From positions 372,001 through 436,000 of the forward strand of contig CAVQUV010000005.1 of NCBI GenBank assembly GCA_963716855.1: a DNA stretch of 64,000 nucleotides, given 5' to 3'. Of the stretch, positions 50,153 to 59,270 are shown in pieces. Numbering within the stretch: the first letter of the stretch is position 1; every line of letters begins with the position of its first letter. Under the pieces are notes generated by a model. It was not told the origin of the DNA and ran no database searches. It saw only the letters and a list, made by a program, of their open reading frames with translations. Position numbers and translations under genes: made by a program. This DNA comes from JAGVSZ01 sp963716855. Lineage in GTDB: Bacteria > Pseudomonadota > Gammaproteobacteria > Burkholderiales > SG8-39.

Positions 50153-50889
50153 GGCGCGAGGCCGAGCGCGGCCCGCTGGAGCGCGATCAGCTCACGGATG
50201 CCCTTCTCCGCGAGCCCGACGAGTGCGTTCATCTCCGCGCGGGTGAAGGGCTGGCCTTCGGCGGTGCCCTGCAGCTCGACGAACCCGCCGGCGCCGGTCA
50301 TCACGACGTTCATGTCGGTGTCGCACGCCGAGTCTTCCGCGTAGTCGAGGTCGAGGACCGGCTCGCCCTGGTAGACGCCCACCGAGACGGCGGCGACGAA
50401 GTCCCGGATCGGCACGCCCGTCACGAGTCCGGCGGCGCGCAGCTTCTCGACCGCGTCATGCACCGCGACGAACGCACCGGTGATGCTTGCCGTGCGCGTA
50501 CCGCCGTCGGCCTGGATCACATCGCAGTCGACCTGGATCGTGCGCTGGCCGAGCGGGACGAGATCGGTCACCGCTCGAAGGCTGCGCCCGATGAGCCGCT
50601 GGATCTCGAGCGTGCGGCCGGACTGCTTTCCGCGCGCCGCCTCGCGATCGGTGCGCGTGTTCGTGGCGCGAGGAAGCATCCCGTACTCCGCCGTGACCCA
50701 ACCCTGATCGCGCTCGCGCAGGAACGGCGGGACGCGCTCCTCGACGCTCGCGTTGCAGAGTACCTTGGTGTCCCCGAACTCGACGAGCACGGACCCCTCG
50801 GCGTGCTTCGTATAGCCGCGGGTGATGCGGACCGGGCGGAGGTCGTCCGGCGCGCGGCCGCTCGGCCTCGCCCACGCTTCCCGCGGCAC
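50149..50889 (-). CDS. rph: Ribonuclease PH
   Basis: A 246-residue phosphorolytic 3'-5' exoribonuclease that trims tRNA 3' ends. RPSGRAPDDLRPVRITRGYT near the start, GSVLVEFGDTKVLC, AEYGMLPRATNTR and the phosphate site GQRTIQVDCDVIQADGGTRT are intact. Start is a GTG at 50889; no ATG precedes the conserved N-terminus closely. It follows the PP2C gene by 13 bp. Confidence 0.95.
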   Translation of the reverse strand: MPREAWARPSGRAPDDLRPVRITRGYTKHAEGSVLVEFGDTKVLCNASVEERVPPFLRERDQGWVTAEYGMLPRATNTRTDREAARGKQSGRTLEIQRLIGRSLRAVTDLVPLGQRTIQVDCDVIQADGGTRTASITGAFVAVHDAVEKLRAAGLVTGVPIRDFVAAVSVGVYQGEPVLDLDYAEDSACDTDMNVVMTGAGGFVELQGTAEGQPFTRAEMNALVGLAEKGIRELIALQRAALGLAP

Positions 50890-50902
50890 CCTTCCCCCTT
50901 CC

Positions 50903-51820
50903 CTACTTGGAGTGCTTCTGGATCGCGTTGCGGATCTCGTCGATCGCGCGCTCGATCTCGTCGTCGGTGAGATAGCCGCCGGTGGCCGGCGGGGTGGACT
51001 TCCCGAACTGCTCGACCGTCGTCTTGATGTCGGTCGGGTCCATGCTGACCGTCGAAATTCCTTCCGCACCGGCGCTCCCGGTCTCCTCGAACCAGGTCAT
51101 TGCCACCACCGAGGCGTTGTCGCCTTCCCTGCCGGCGCGCACTTCGGCCATGTCGAGCAGCTTCGGCACCGCGTGCATGACGTCGGCGCGCAGCAGCTCC
51201 TCGCAGATGTGCCGGCTCGTGAGCGGCCCCCAGAGGCCGTCGGTGCACATCAGGATCACGTCGCCGTGGCGCAACGCGATGCGGCGCGAGAGGTCCACCT
51301 TGGGCGGGCCCATCTGGCCGAGGCAGTTGAAGATCTTGTTCCGGTCGGGGTGGGCGGCGACCGCCTCCTCGCGCACCCGTCCCGCGTCGACCAGGATCTG
51401 CACCCGCGAGTGGTCCTTGGTCTGCCCCTCGATGCGGCCGTTGCGGATCAGGTAGAGGCGCGAATCGCCCACGTGAGCCCAGTGCGCGAGGCCGTCCTGG
51501 ACGATGCACGCGACGCAGGTCGTGCGCGGCGTCTCGAGCAGGCTGCGGACGTTCGCGTAGTCGACGATCGCGTGGTGCGCGTTGGTGATCGACTCGAGGA
51601 GGAACTTGAGCGGGTCGGCGAGCCGCGGCTGGGCGTTGCGCTGGAACGCCTCGGCGATGAACTGGCTCGCGATCTGCGCCGCCACCTCGCCGTGCAAGTG
51701 GCCGCCCATCCCGTCCGCGATCACCATGCACAGGGCGTCGCGGCTGTAGCAGTAGGCCACGCGGTCCTGGTTGGACTTGCGCGGTCCCTGACGGCTCTCC
51801 TGGTAGACCGAGAACTTCAT
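50903..51820 (-). CDS. PP2C-family serine/threonine phosphatase
   Basis: A 305-residue Stp1-type phosphatase. Metal-binding motifs are complete: SNQDRVAYC, VIADGMGGHLHGEVAA, AHVGDSRLYLIRNG, MCTDGLWGPL and GREGDNASVVAMTW. A C-terminal extension of about 55 residues (SMDPTDIKTTVEQFGKSTP onwards) is beyond the catalytic domain. The kinase gene lies 44 bp upstream on the same strand, so the two form a reversible phosphorylation pair. Confidence 0.93.
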   Translation of the reverse strand: MKFSVYQESRQGPRKSNQDRVAYCYSRDALCMVIADGMGGHLHGEVAAQIASQFIAEAFQRNAQPRLADPLKFLLESITNAHHAIVDYANVRSLLETPRTTCVACIVQDGLAHWAHVGDSRLYLIRNGRIEGQTKDHSRVQILVDAGRVREEAVAAHPDRNKIFNCLGQMGPPKVDLSRRIALRHGDVILMCTDGLWGPLTSRHICEELLRADVMHAVPKLLDMAEVRAGREGDNASVVAMTWFEETGSAGAEGISTVSMDPTDIKTTVEQFGKSTPPATGGYLTDDEIERAIDEIRNAIQKHSK

Positions 51821-51864
51821 CGCACACTCCGCCCCCCGGGCGGACTTACCTTACCCTCACCTGT

Positions 51865-52812
51865 TCACCGCCGCGCGAGCCGGCCGAGCGCCCCGCGCAG
51901 GTTGGTCACGAACGACCGCCTGCTCGGGCCCTCCGGGTCCTTCTCGCGCAGCAGCACCTTCTGCAGCGCCATCACGCTCTGCGGGCGCTTCGAATGGTCG
52001 AGCTGCAGGCACCAGTCGATGGTCTCCAGCAGCTGGTCGGAATACTTGTCGGCGAAGATCTTGGTGGCCGAGACGTAGCGATCCTTCTCGACGCGCAGGT
52101 CGGCGGCCTGCGGCGCCGCGCCGGCGAGGCACGCGAAGATGCTCGCGCCGATCGAATAGATGTCGCTCCACGGGCCGAGGATCTCGCGCTTCTGGTAGTG
52201 CTCCGGGGACGCGAAGCCCGGGGTGTACATCGGGTTCAGCTTGAAGCCCTCGGCGGTCAGCGTCTGGCGCGCGGCCCCGAAGTCGATCAGCACCGGCGTG
52301 ATGTCGTTGCGGATGTAGATGTTCGCCGGCTTGATGTCCAGGTGCAAGAGCTTGTTCGCGTGCACTTCGCGCAGGCCGTTGAGGAGCAGCGTGAACACGC
52401 GCCGGATGAAGTTCTCCTTCATCGCGCCGCGCCGCGCCTGGATGTGCTCCTGCAGCGTGCGGCCGCGCTCGTAGCGCATCACGAGGTACACCGTCTCGTT
52501 CGCGCGGAAGAAGTTCAGCACTCGCACCACGTTCGGGTGGGAGAGCTTCGCCAGCGCGCGACCCTCCTCGAAGAAGCACTTCATCCCGTAGCGGAAGGTG
52601 GCGATGTTGTCGTCGGCGATCGACGGCAGCACGTCGCCTTCGCGCCGCAGCGCGAGCGAGGACGGCAGGTACTCCTTGATCGCGACCGGCTGGTCGGTCT
52701 CGTCGTGCGCGAGGTATACGATCGAGAAGCCGCCCGCCGAGAGGACCTTCGTGACGCGGTAGTTCTGGAGCTGATAGCCCTCGGGCAGCGGGATGTTCGC
52801 TTGCGACGGCAT
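51865..52812 (-). CDS. Serine/threonine protein kinase
   Basis: A 315-residue Hanks-type kinase. The Gly-rich loop is LSAGGFSIVYLAHD, the catalytic Lys is in PVAIKEYLPSS, the catalytic loop is LLHLDIKPANIYI (HLD rather than HRD), the Mg loop is LIDFGAAR and the APE region is PGFASPEHY. No transmembrane or PASTA domain is seen, so it is cytoplasmic. ATG at 52812. It pairs with the PP2C gene and is adjacent to rph-rdgB, a known betaproteobacterial neighbourhood. Divergent from yicC. Confidence 0.92.
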   Translation of the reverse strand: MPSQANIPLPEGYQLQNYRVTKVLSAGGFSIVYLAHDETDQPVAIKEYLPSSLALRREGDVLPSIADDNIATFRYGMKCFFEEGRALAKLSHPNVVRVLNFFRANETVYLVMRYERGRTLQEHIQARRGAMKENFIRRVFTLLLNGLREVHANKLLHLDIKPANIYIRNDITPVLIDFGAARQTLTAEGFKLNPMYTPGFASPEHYQKREILGPWSDIYSIGASIFACLAGAAPQAADLRVEKDRYVSATKIFADKYSDQLLETIDWCLQLDHSKRPQSVMALQKVLLREKDPEGPSRRSFVTNLRGALGRLARR

Positions 52813-52902
52813 GGCTCCGGGATCGGGGAGAGGCTTTGTTAAGATAGCGGAAGAGCGCCGTTGATTCTCTGTGTTTGCCCCGCCAATGTAAAGCGGCCGC
52901 GC

Positions 52903-52937
52903 CCGCTCGCGAGCGGCCGATCCGGCAGTTTTGCCGG
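52903..52937. promoter_or_regulatory. Dyads in the kinase-yicC gap
   Basis: A perfect 14-bp palindrome CCGCTCGCGAGCGG (52903-52916) and a hairpin CCGGCA-GTTT-TGCCGG (52922-52937) lie between the divergent kinase and yicC genes. Either may belong to a promoter, operator or yicC leader; no regulator can be named. Confidence 0.3.
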
Positions 52938-52987
52938 GCGCGCGCGGTGAGATGAGCGACCGGGCGCCCCTTGGAGCGCAAGAAGCT

Positions 52988-53855
52988 ATGGTAAGCAGCA
53001 TGACCGGCTATGCCACCGTCGCACGCGAGCTCGCGCAAGGCACCCTCACGCTCGAGCTGAAGAGCGTGAACGGCCGCTTCCTGGACGTGCAGTTCCGGAT
53101 GAGCGAGGACCTGCGCGCCGCCGAGCCCGGCCTCCGCGACCTGGTGATGGCCGCGGTGGGACGCGGCAAGGTCGACTGCCGCCTCAACTTCACCGCTCTC
53201 GCGCTCGCGCGCGGCGAGGTCGCGCTCAACCGGGACGTGCTCGCGCGGCTCGGCCGACTCTCGCAGGAAGTGCACGATGCGATCCCCGACGCGCAACCGC
53301 TGCGCGTGAGCGACGTGCTGCACTGGCCGGGAGTGATGGGCGACGACCTCGCCGGCGCCGAGGCGCTGCGCGAGGCGGCGCTGGAGGCGATGCGCGTCGC
53401 GCTTGCGGAGCTCGCGGCGGCGCGTGCCCGCGAAGGCGAGCGCCTGGCGGCGATGATCCGCGAGCGGGTCGCGCGCATCCGCACTCGGCTCGCCGAGCTC
53501 GAGCCGCTCGTGCCGCAGGCGATCGCGGCCTACGAGGAAAAGCTCGCGACCAAGCTGCGCGAGGTGCTCGGCGCGGGCGACGAGGACCGCATCCGCCAGG
53601 AGATCGCGGTGTACGGCGTGCGGATCGACGTTGCCGAGGAGCTCTCGCGCCTCGCGACGCATCTCCACGAGGTCGAGCGCGTGCTCGCCGCCGGCGGCGC
53701 GGTCGGCAAGCGCCTCGACTTCCTGATGCAGGAGCTCAACCGCGAGGCCAACACCCTCGGGTCGAAGTCCGTGTCCAAGGAGCTCTCCGTCTGCCGCGCT
53801 CGAGTTCAAGCTCGCGATCGAGCAGATGCGCGAGCAGGTGCAGAACCTGGAGTGA
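52988..53855 (+). pseudogene. yicC: YicC-family endoribonuclease, frameshifted at 3' end
   Basis: A YicC/YloC-type RNase of about 289 residues. SSMTGYATVARELAQGTLTL, LKSVNGRFLDVQFRMSEDLR and the C-terminal HEVERVLAAGGAVGKRLDFL then NREANTLGSKSVSKELS are family-typical. Near 53793-53806 the frame shifts by one base: the conserved end ALEFKLAIEQMREQVQNLE continues in the next frame to the TGA at 53853-53855. Uncorrected, the ORF ends at 53860 with a nonsense tail. A +1 sequencing error or a recent mutation are equally possible; the rest of the gene is intact. gmk starts 6 bp later. Confidence 0.85.
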
Positions 53856-53860
53856 CCTGA

Positions 53861-54475
53861 ATGCAGGGGCTCCTCTTCATCGTTGCCGCCCCCTCGGGCG
53901 CGGGCAAGAGCTCGCTGGTCAACGCGGTGCTGGCCGAGGACCCGGGGCTGCGCCTCTCGATCTCCTTCACGACGCGTGCGCCGCGGCCCGGCGAAGCGAA
54001 TGGCCGCGAGTACCACTTCGTCGACCGCGACGCGTTCCTCCGCATGGCGGCCGCGGGCGACTTCCTGGAGAGCGCGGAGGTGCACGGCAATTTCTACGCG
54101 ACCTCGCAACGGCAGATCGAGCAGATCCGCGCGGGCGGCCACGACGCACTGCTCGAGATCGACTGGCAGGGCGCACAGCAGGTGCGGCGCCTTTTCCCCG
54201 ACGCGGTCGGCATCTTCATCCTGCCGCCGTCGCTCGAGGCGCTCCGGCACCGCCTGGTCGCGCGCGGCCAGGATTCCGCTGCGGTGATACAGCGCCGCCT
54301 CGCCGCCGCCGAGGACGAAATGAGCCATGCCGTGGAGTTCGATTACGCTATAATTAACAACGAGTTCGATGAGGCGCGGCGGGACCTGGCAGCGGTGGTC
54401 CGGGCGGCGCGTCTGAGCCTGGCGCGGCAGAGCGCACGCTACCCCGAGTTATTCCGACCGCATAACCCTGCATAA
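53861..54475 (+). CDS. gmk: Guanylate kinase
   Basis: The 204-residue product converts GMP to GDP. The P-loop is APSGAGKSSLV (residues 10-20), the GMP-binding region is SFTTRAPRPGEANGREYHFV, and the lid contains SAEVHGNFYATSQRQIEQIR. Canonical order yicC-gmk-rpoZ-spoT. A local AT-rich patch (CTATAATTAACAA around 54348) inside the 3' part looks like a -10 region and could drive rpoZ. Confidence 0.97.
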   Translation: MQGLLFIVAAPSGAGKSSLVNAVLAEDPGLRLSISFTTRAPRPGEANGREYHFVDRDAFLRMAAAGDFLESAEVHGNFYATSQRQIEQIRAGGHDALLEIDWQGAQQVRRLFPDAVGIFILPPSLEALRHRLVARGQDSAAVIQRRLAAAEDEMSHAVEFDYAIINNEFDEARRDLAAVVRAARLSLARQSARYPELFRPHNPA

Positions 54476-54544
54476 TGGGGCTGCGAGCATAGGAGCCAAG
54501 CCCTGGCCTCCTTGCAGATCCTTCAAACGAGAGAAACCAGATCG

Positions 54545-54754
54545 ATGGCCCGAATCACCGTAGACGATTGCCTCAAGCGCATCCCCAACCGCTTCCAGCT
54601 CACGCTGGTCGCGACCTACCGCGCGCGCCAGCTCGCGCAGGGCGGCACGCCGCTGCTCGAGAACGTGCGCGACAAGCCGACCGTACTCGCGTTGCGCGAG
54701 CTCGCGGCCGGCAAGGTCGGGCTGGAAATGCTGAACCGCGTCCACCAAAACTGA
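54545..54754 (+). CDS. rpoZ: RNA polymerase omega subunit
   Basis: A 69-residue omega subunit that helps assembly of RNA polymerase and forms part of a ppGpp site. MARITVDDCLKRIPNRFQLT, LVATYRARQLAQG and DKPTVLALRELAAGKVG are characteristic. It starts with ATG after AAACGAGAG. spoT follows 80 bp downstream, linking the ppGpp target and synthetase in one locus. Confidence 0.97.
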   Translation: MARITVDDCLKRIPNRFQLTLVATYRARQLAQGGTPLLENVRDKPTVLALRELAAGKVGLEMLNRVHQN

Positions 54755-54834
54755 CCCGGACACTTGCCGCACCGCGCCCGTGACCTGACCGCATCCAGCA
54801 GGCTCCCGGCGCGGACGGGCGAACGGGAGGCGGC

Positions 54835-56973
54835 GTGACGACCGCAGTCGCCTCCCTGGAGGGCCTCAAGCAGAGCGTCGCCGCTTACCTCAAGCCGGCC
54901 GACCTCTCCCGCCTCGAAGAGGCGTACCACTTCAGCGACGCCGCCCACCAGGGGCAGTTCCGCAAGTCGGGCGAGCCGTACATCTCGCACCCGGTCGCGG
55001 TCGCCGAGATCCTGTCCCAGTGGCAGCTCGACACCCAGACCCTCGTCGCCGCGCTGCTGCACGACGTCCTCGAGGACACCACCGTCTCGAAGGAGGACAT
55101 CAGCGAGCGCTTCGGCAAGCCCGTGTCCGAGCTCGTCGACGGCGTCTCCAAGCTCGATCGCATCGAGTTCCAGAACGCCCAGGACGCGCAGGCCGAGAAC
55201 TTCCGCAAGATGCTCCTCGCGATGGCACGCGACGTGCGCGTCATCCTGATCAAGCTCGCCGACCGCCTGCACAACATGCGCACGCTCGACGCGGTCGGCG
55301 TGCAGAAGCGCCATCGCGTCGCGCGCGAGACGATCGAGATCTACGCGCCGATCGCGAACCGCCTCGGCCTCGACGGGCTGTACCGCGAGCTGCAGGAGCT
55401 CGCGTTCACGCACCTCCATCCGCTGCGCTTCCGGGTGCTCGCAAAGGCGGTAAAGAGCGCGCGCGGAAACCGCCGCGAGGTGGTGAACAAGATCCTCGAC
55501 GCGCTCAAGACGCGGCTGAAGGAAGCGGGCCTGGAGGCCGCGGTGACGGGGCGCGAGAAGCACATCTTCTCGATCTACAAGAAGATGCACGAGAAGCACC
55601 TGTCGTTCTCGGAGGTGCTCGACATCTACGGCTTCCGGGTGATCGTCAAGGACGTGCCGTCCTGCTATCTCGGGCTCGGCGTGCTGCACGGCCTCTACAA
55701 ACCGGTGCCGGGCAAGTTCAAGGACTACATCGCGATTCCGAAGGTGAACGGCTACCAGTCGCTGCATACCTCGCTGATCGGGCCGCACGGGATCCCGGTC
55801 GAGGTGCAGATCCGCACGCGCGAGATGAACCGCGTCGCCGAGACCGGGGTCGCCTCGCACTGGCTCTACAAGGAGGACGACGCGAGCACGCTCTCCGAAG
55901 TGCAGAGCCGCACGCACAAGTGGCTGCAGTCGCTCATCGAGATCCAGAACGCGAGCGGCGACTCGACCGAGTTCCTCGAGCACGTCAAGGTGGACCTCTT
56001 CCCGGAGGAGGTCTATGTCTTCACGCCCAAAGGCAAGATCATGTCGCTGCCGCGCGGCGCGACGCCAGTCGACTTCGCCTACGCGGTGCACACAGACATC
56101 GGCAACCGCTGCGTCGCGGCCAAGGTGAACTACGAGCTCGTGCCGTTGCGCACCGAACTGCGCAACGGCGACCGCATCGAGATCATCACCGCCTCGCACG
56201 CGCACCCCAACCCCGCGTGGCTGTCGTACGTGAAGACCGGCAAGGCGCGCTCGCAGATCCGGCACTTCCTCAAGACGATGCAGTTCGAGGAGTCGACCGC
56301 GCTCGGCGAGCGGTTGCTCGGCCAGGCGCTGCGCCACCTGGATGCGGACACCCTCAAGATCACGCCGGAGCGCTGGGAGAAGCTGGTGCGCGATTCGGGC
56401 GCCAAGTCGCGCGAGGAGATCCTCGCCGACGTCGGGCTCGGCAAACGGCTCGCCGCGATCGTGGCGCGCCAGCTCCTGGCGATGGCCGATCACGCGCCGG
56501 CCGAGGCGAGACCCGCCGGCTCGATCGTGATCCGCGGCTCGGAGGGGATGGCGGTGCAGTTCGCGAACTGCTGCCGGCCGATTCCCGGGGACCCGATCAT
56601 CGGCTTCATCAAGAAGGGCCAGGGTCTCGTGGTCCACACCCACGACTGCCCGACCGCGCTCAAGTCCCGCAGCGACCCCGACAAGTGGATCGAGGTCGAC
56701 TGGGCCTCGGACACCGACCGCACCTTCGGCGTCGCGATCCGCGTGCTCGCCGCCAACCAGCGCGGCGTCCTCGCGAAGGTCGCGGCGACGATCGCCGAGG
56801 CCGGCTCCAACATCGACAACGTCAGCATGGACGAGGAACGCGGCATCTACACCGCGCTGCACTTCACCATCGAGGTGCAGAACCGCCTGCACCTCGCCCG
56901 GCTGATGAAGACCCTGCGCCGCATTCCGGAGGTGGTCCGGATCACCCGGCTGAGAGATCAGACGGCGCGCTAA
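54835..56973 (+). CDS. spoT: Bifunctional (p)ppGpp synthetase/hydrolase
   Basis: A 712-residue RelA/SpoT homologue. The hydrolase HD domain has His52 (YISHPVAVAEIL) and His76-Asp77 (ALLHDVLEDT), so it is likely active. The synthetase domain includes YGFRVIVKDVPSCYLGLGVL and KFKDYIAIPKVNGYQSLHTS. TGS (VFTPKGKIMSLPRGATPVDF) and ACT (VAATIAEAGSNIDNVSMDE) domains follow. GTG start after GGGAGGCGGC. Both catalytic centres appear intact. Confidence 0.96.
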   Translation: MTTAVASLEGLKQSVAAYLKPADLSRLEEAYHFSDAAHQGQFRKSGEPYISHPVAVAEILSQWQLDTQTLVAALLHDVLEDTTVSKEDISERFGKPVSELVDGVSKLDRIEFQNAQDAQAENFRKMLLAMARDVRVILIKLADRLHNMRTLDAVGVQKRHRVARETIEIYAPIANRLGLDGLYRELQELAFTHLHPLRFRVLAKAVKSARGNRREVVNKILDALKTRLKEAGLEAAVTGREKHIFSIYKKMHEKHLSFSEVLDIYGFRVIVKDVPSCYLGLGVLHGLYKPVPGKFKDYIAIPKVNGYQSLHTSLIGPHGIPVEVQIRTREMNRVAETGVASHWLYKEDDASTLSEVQSRTHKWLQSLIEIQNASGDSTEFLEHVKVDLFPEEVYVFTPKGKIMSLPRGATPVDFAYAVHTDIGNRCVAAKVNYELVPLRTELRNGDRIEIITASHAHPNPAWLSYVKTGKARSQIRHFLKTMQFEESTALGERLLGQALRHLDADTLKITPERWEKLVRDSGAKSREEILADVGLGKRLAAIVARQLLAMADHAPAEARPAGSIVIRGSEGMAVQFANCCRPIPGDPIIGFIKKGQGLVVHTHDCPTALKSRSDPDKWIEVDWASDTDRTFGVAIRVLAANQRGVLAKVAATIAEAGSNIDNVSMDEERGIYTALHFTIEVQNRLHLARLMKTLRRIPEVVRITRLRDQTAR

Positions 56974-56990
56974 CTTCCCCAGGAGGAGAG

Positions 56991-57779
56991 ATGAAGGCAA
57001 AAACGAACGGCATCGAGCTCGAGTACACCGTGGAGGGCAACGGACCGTGGCTCGCCATGAGCCACTCGCTCGCCTGCAACTCGCACATGTGGGACGAGCA
57101 GATGCCGCTGCTCACAAAACGCTTCAAGGTGCTGCGCTTCGACACGCGCGGTCACGGCGGCAGCGACGCGCCGGCTGGCGCGTACTCGCTCGAGCAGCTG
57201 GCCGACGATGCGAAGGGCCTGCTCGACGCGCTCGGCATCCGCGAAGCGCACTGGGCCGGCCTGTCGATGGGCGGGATGATCGGGCAGACGTTCGCGCTGA
57301 AGTACCCCGGAGTGCTCAAGAGCCTCGTCCTCGCCGACACGTCGAGCCGCATCCCCGAGGAGGCCGCGCCGATGTGGGCCGAGCGGATCAAGATCGCCGA
57401 GTCGAAGGGCATGGAGCCGCTCGTGCAGCCCACGCTCGAGCGCTGGTTCACCGCGCCCTACCGCGCCGCGCAGCCGAGCCAGATGAAGCGCGTCGGCGAC
57501 ATGATCCGCGCGACGCCCGTTTCCGGCTACGCCGGTTGCTGCCAGGCGATCCCGAAGCTCAACCTCACCGCGCGGCTGAGAGACGTCAAAGTGCCGGCGC
57601 TCGTGATCGTCGGCGACCAGGACGCCGGGACGCCGCCCGCGATGGCGCAGGCGATCCACGAGAACCTGCCCGGCTCCGAGCTGGTGATCATCCCGTCGGC
57701 CTCGCATCTCTCGAACGTCGAGCAGCCGGCGGCGTTCGACGCCGCGCTCACGAAGTTCTACGATCGGATCAAGGCCTGA
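56991..57779 (+). CDS. Alpha/beta hydrolase, 3-oxoadipate enol-lactonase-like
   Basis: A 262-residue alpha/beta hydrolase. The nucleophile Ser92 is in AGLSMGGMIGQ, the Asp in VGDQDAGTPP and the His in PSASHLSNVEQP. The oxyanion region is MSHSLACNSHMWDEQMPLL. It resembles PcaD (3-oxoadipate enol-lactonase), which would fit a catechol/protocatechuate route, but no other beta-ketoadipate gene is near. An excellent Shine-Dalgarno (AGGAGGAGAG) precedes the ATG. It is 17 bp after spoT. Confidence 0.85.
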   Translation: MKAKTNGIELEYTVEGNGPWLAMSHSLACNSHMWDEQMPLLTKRFKVLRFDTRGHGGSDAPAGAYSLEQLADDAKGLLDALGIREAHWAGLSMGGMIGQTFALKYPGVLKSLVLADTSSRIPEEAAPMWAERIKIAESKGMEPLVQPTLERWFTAPYRAAQPSQMKRVGDMIRATPVSGYAGCCQAIPKLNLTARLRDVKVPALVIVGDQDAGTPPAMAQAIHENLPGSELVIIPSASHLSNVEQPAAFDAALTKFYDRIKA

Positions 57780-57843
57780 GGCCAGGACGCCAGAGACCAG
57801 CGGCAGCGCATCGTTGACGGACCCGGCCGATCGGCCGATCATT

Positions 57844-57870
57844 TGAGGCCTCATCTATTGAGGCCTCAAT
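57844..57870. promoter_or_regulatory. Double TGAGGCCTCA palindrome, possible MarR operator
   Basis: TGAGGCCTCA occurs twice, at 57844-57853 and 57859-57868. The second is embedded in ATTGAGGCCTCAAT, a perfect 14-bp palindrome (57857-57870). The palindromes are 15 bp apart centre to centre. The site lies 109-135 bp upstream of the SDR-MarR operon and could be bound by the MarR protein at 58752. A structured repeat lies between it and the operon. Confidence 0.5.
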
Positions 57871-57878
57871 CTTCGTAA

Positions 57879-57965
57879 GATGAAACCGATGCCGCAGGCA
57901 TCGCTTTCCCAGACTTCGGGGAGCACGAGGGGGCGCCGCGCAAGCGGCACTGCCCCCTCGTAGCG
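57879..57965. repeat. Structured intergenic repeat, copy 3
   Basis: An 87-bp single copy of the repeat found in tandem before murU. It keeps hairpin GATGCC-GCA-GGCATC and an outer stem CGAGGGGGC / GCCCCCTCG that is fully paired. It ends 13 bp before the SDR start and, as at murU, leaves no clear Shine-Dalgarno. Orientation relative to the downstream gene is the same as at murU. Confidence 0.85.
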
Positions 57966-57978
57966 TATAGGGCGCTCG

Positions 57979-58755
57979 ATGTCGCAACTGGCCGGGCAGC
58001 ACGCAATCGTGACCGGAGGCGGCCGCGGCATCGGCGCGGCGATCGCGCAGGCGCTCGCGCGCGAGGGCGCCACGGTCTCGGTGCTCGGCCGCGACGCGGC
58101 GCGGCTCGCGGCGCAGGTCGAGGCGCTCGGCGGCGCGGCCAAGGCCCAGGCGGTCGGCGTGGACGTGACGGACGAGACGTCGGTGGGCAATGCGTTCGCC
58201 GCGGTCCGTGAACGATTCGGGCGCATCGACATCCTGGTGAACAACGCCGGCCAGGCGGAAAGCGCACCGCTCGCGAAGACCGAGCTCGCACTCTGGCAGC
58301 GCATGCTGGCAGTCAATCTCACCGGCACGTTTCTCTGCACGCGCGCGACGATCGCCGAGATGACCAAGCGCGGGAGCGGCCGGATCGTGAACGTCGCGAG
58401 CACCGCCGGCCTGGTCGGCTATGCGTACGTCTCCGCGTATTGCGCCGCCAAGCACGGCGTCGTCGGCCTCACCCGCGCGGCAGCGCTCGAGACGGCGAAG
58501 TCCGGGGTGACCGTGAACGCCGTCTGCCCCGGCTACACCGAGACCGACATCGTGCAGGACGCCGTCGCGAACATCGTGGCCAAGACGGGCAAGAGCGAGA
58601 TCGAGGCGCGCGCGGCGCTCGTCGCGCGCAACCCGCAGGGCCGGATGATCCAACCGGACGAGGTGGCGGCCACGGTGCTGTGGCTGTGTCTGCCCGGCTC
58701 TGGATCGATCACCGGCCAGGCGATTCCCGTCGCAGGTGGAGAGGTGATGCCATGA
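57979..58755 (+). CDS. SDR-family oxidoreductase
   Basis: A 258-residue short-chain dehydrogenase. The cofactor motif GGGRGIG is at residues 13-19, NNAG is near 88-91, and the catalytic Ser141, Tyr154 and Lys158 are in VASTAGLVGYAYVSAYCAAK. It resembles 3-hydroxyacyl-CoA dehydrogenases/3-oxoacyl reductases of beta-oxidation-like aromatic routes. First gene of the catabolic operon; its stop overlaps the MarR ATG (ATGA). Confidence 0.88.
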   Translation: MSQLAGQHAIVTGGGRGIGAAIAQALAREGATVSVLGRDAARLAAQVEALGGAAKAQAVGVDVTDETSVGNAFAAVRERFGRIDILVNNAGQAESAPLAKTELALWQRMLAVNLTGTFLCTRATIAEMTKRGSGRIVNVASTAGLVGYAYVSAYCAAKHGVVGLTRAAALETAKSGVTVNAVCPGYTETDIVQDAVANIVAKTGKSEIEARAALVARNPQGRMIQPDEVAATVLWLCLPGSGSITGQAIPVAGGEVMP

Positions 58756-59258
58756 ACGATGCCGTCACCGAGCCGGTCGATCGCGAATCGCGTGCCTCGC
58801 GGGCCGACCACGAGGCGCTGCGCCTGTGGCTGCGGCTGCTCACCTGCACGAGCCTGATGGAAGCGTCGGTGCGCGCCGAGCTGCGGCGCGACTTCGACTG
58901 CACGCTGCCGCGCTTCGACCTGATGGCGCAGCTCGAGCGCAACCCGGACGGCCTGCGCATGGGCGAGCTCTCCAAGCGGCTCATGGTGACCGGCGGCAAC
59001 GTCACGGGCATCACCGACCAGCTGGTGCGGGAGGGCCTGGTGACGCGCGAGGCGCCGCCCGACGACCGCCGCGCGTTCGTCGTCCGCCTCACGTCGGCCG
59101 GCCGGAGAAGCTTCCTGCGCATGGCGGAGTCGCACGAGTCGTGGGTGGTGAGGCTCGTGTCCGGCCTTTCGGCCCCGGAGCGCAAGCAGCTGTTCGAGCT
59201 GCTCGCCAAGCTGAAGCGCAGCGTCACCGTCGCCCAGACAAAGCGCGAGGGTGACTGA
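58752..59258 (+). CDS. MarR-family transcriptional regulator
   Basis: A 168-residue winged-helix regulator. The DNA-binding region is RMGELSKRLMVTGGNVTGIT, followed by the wing VTREAPPDDRRAFVVRLTSA. The N- and C-terminal helices form the dimer. Regulators of this type in benzoate/anthranilate-CoA clusters sense the aryl-CoA thioester. Located inside the operon it probably controls; the palindromes at 57844-57870 are candidate sites. Confidence 0.9.
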   Translation: MNDAVTEPVDRESRASRADHEALRLWLRLLTCTSLMEASVRAELRRDFDCTLPRFDLMAQLERNPDGLRMGELSKRLMVTGGNVTGITDQLVREGLVTREAPPDDRRAFVVRLTSAGRRSFLRMAESHESWVVRLVSGLSAPERKQLFELLAKLKRSVTVAQTKREGD

Positions 59259-59270
59259 GGAGCCGGGATC

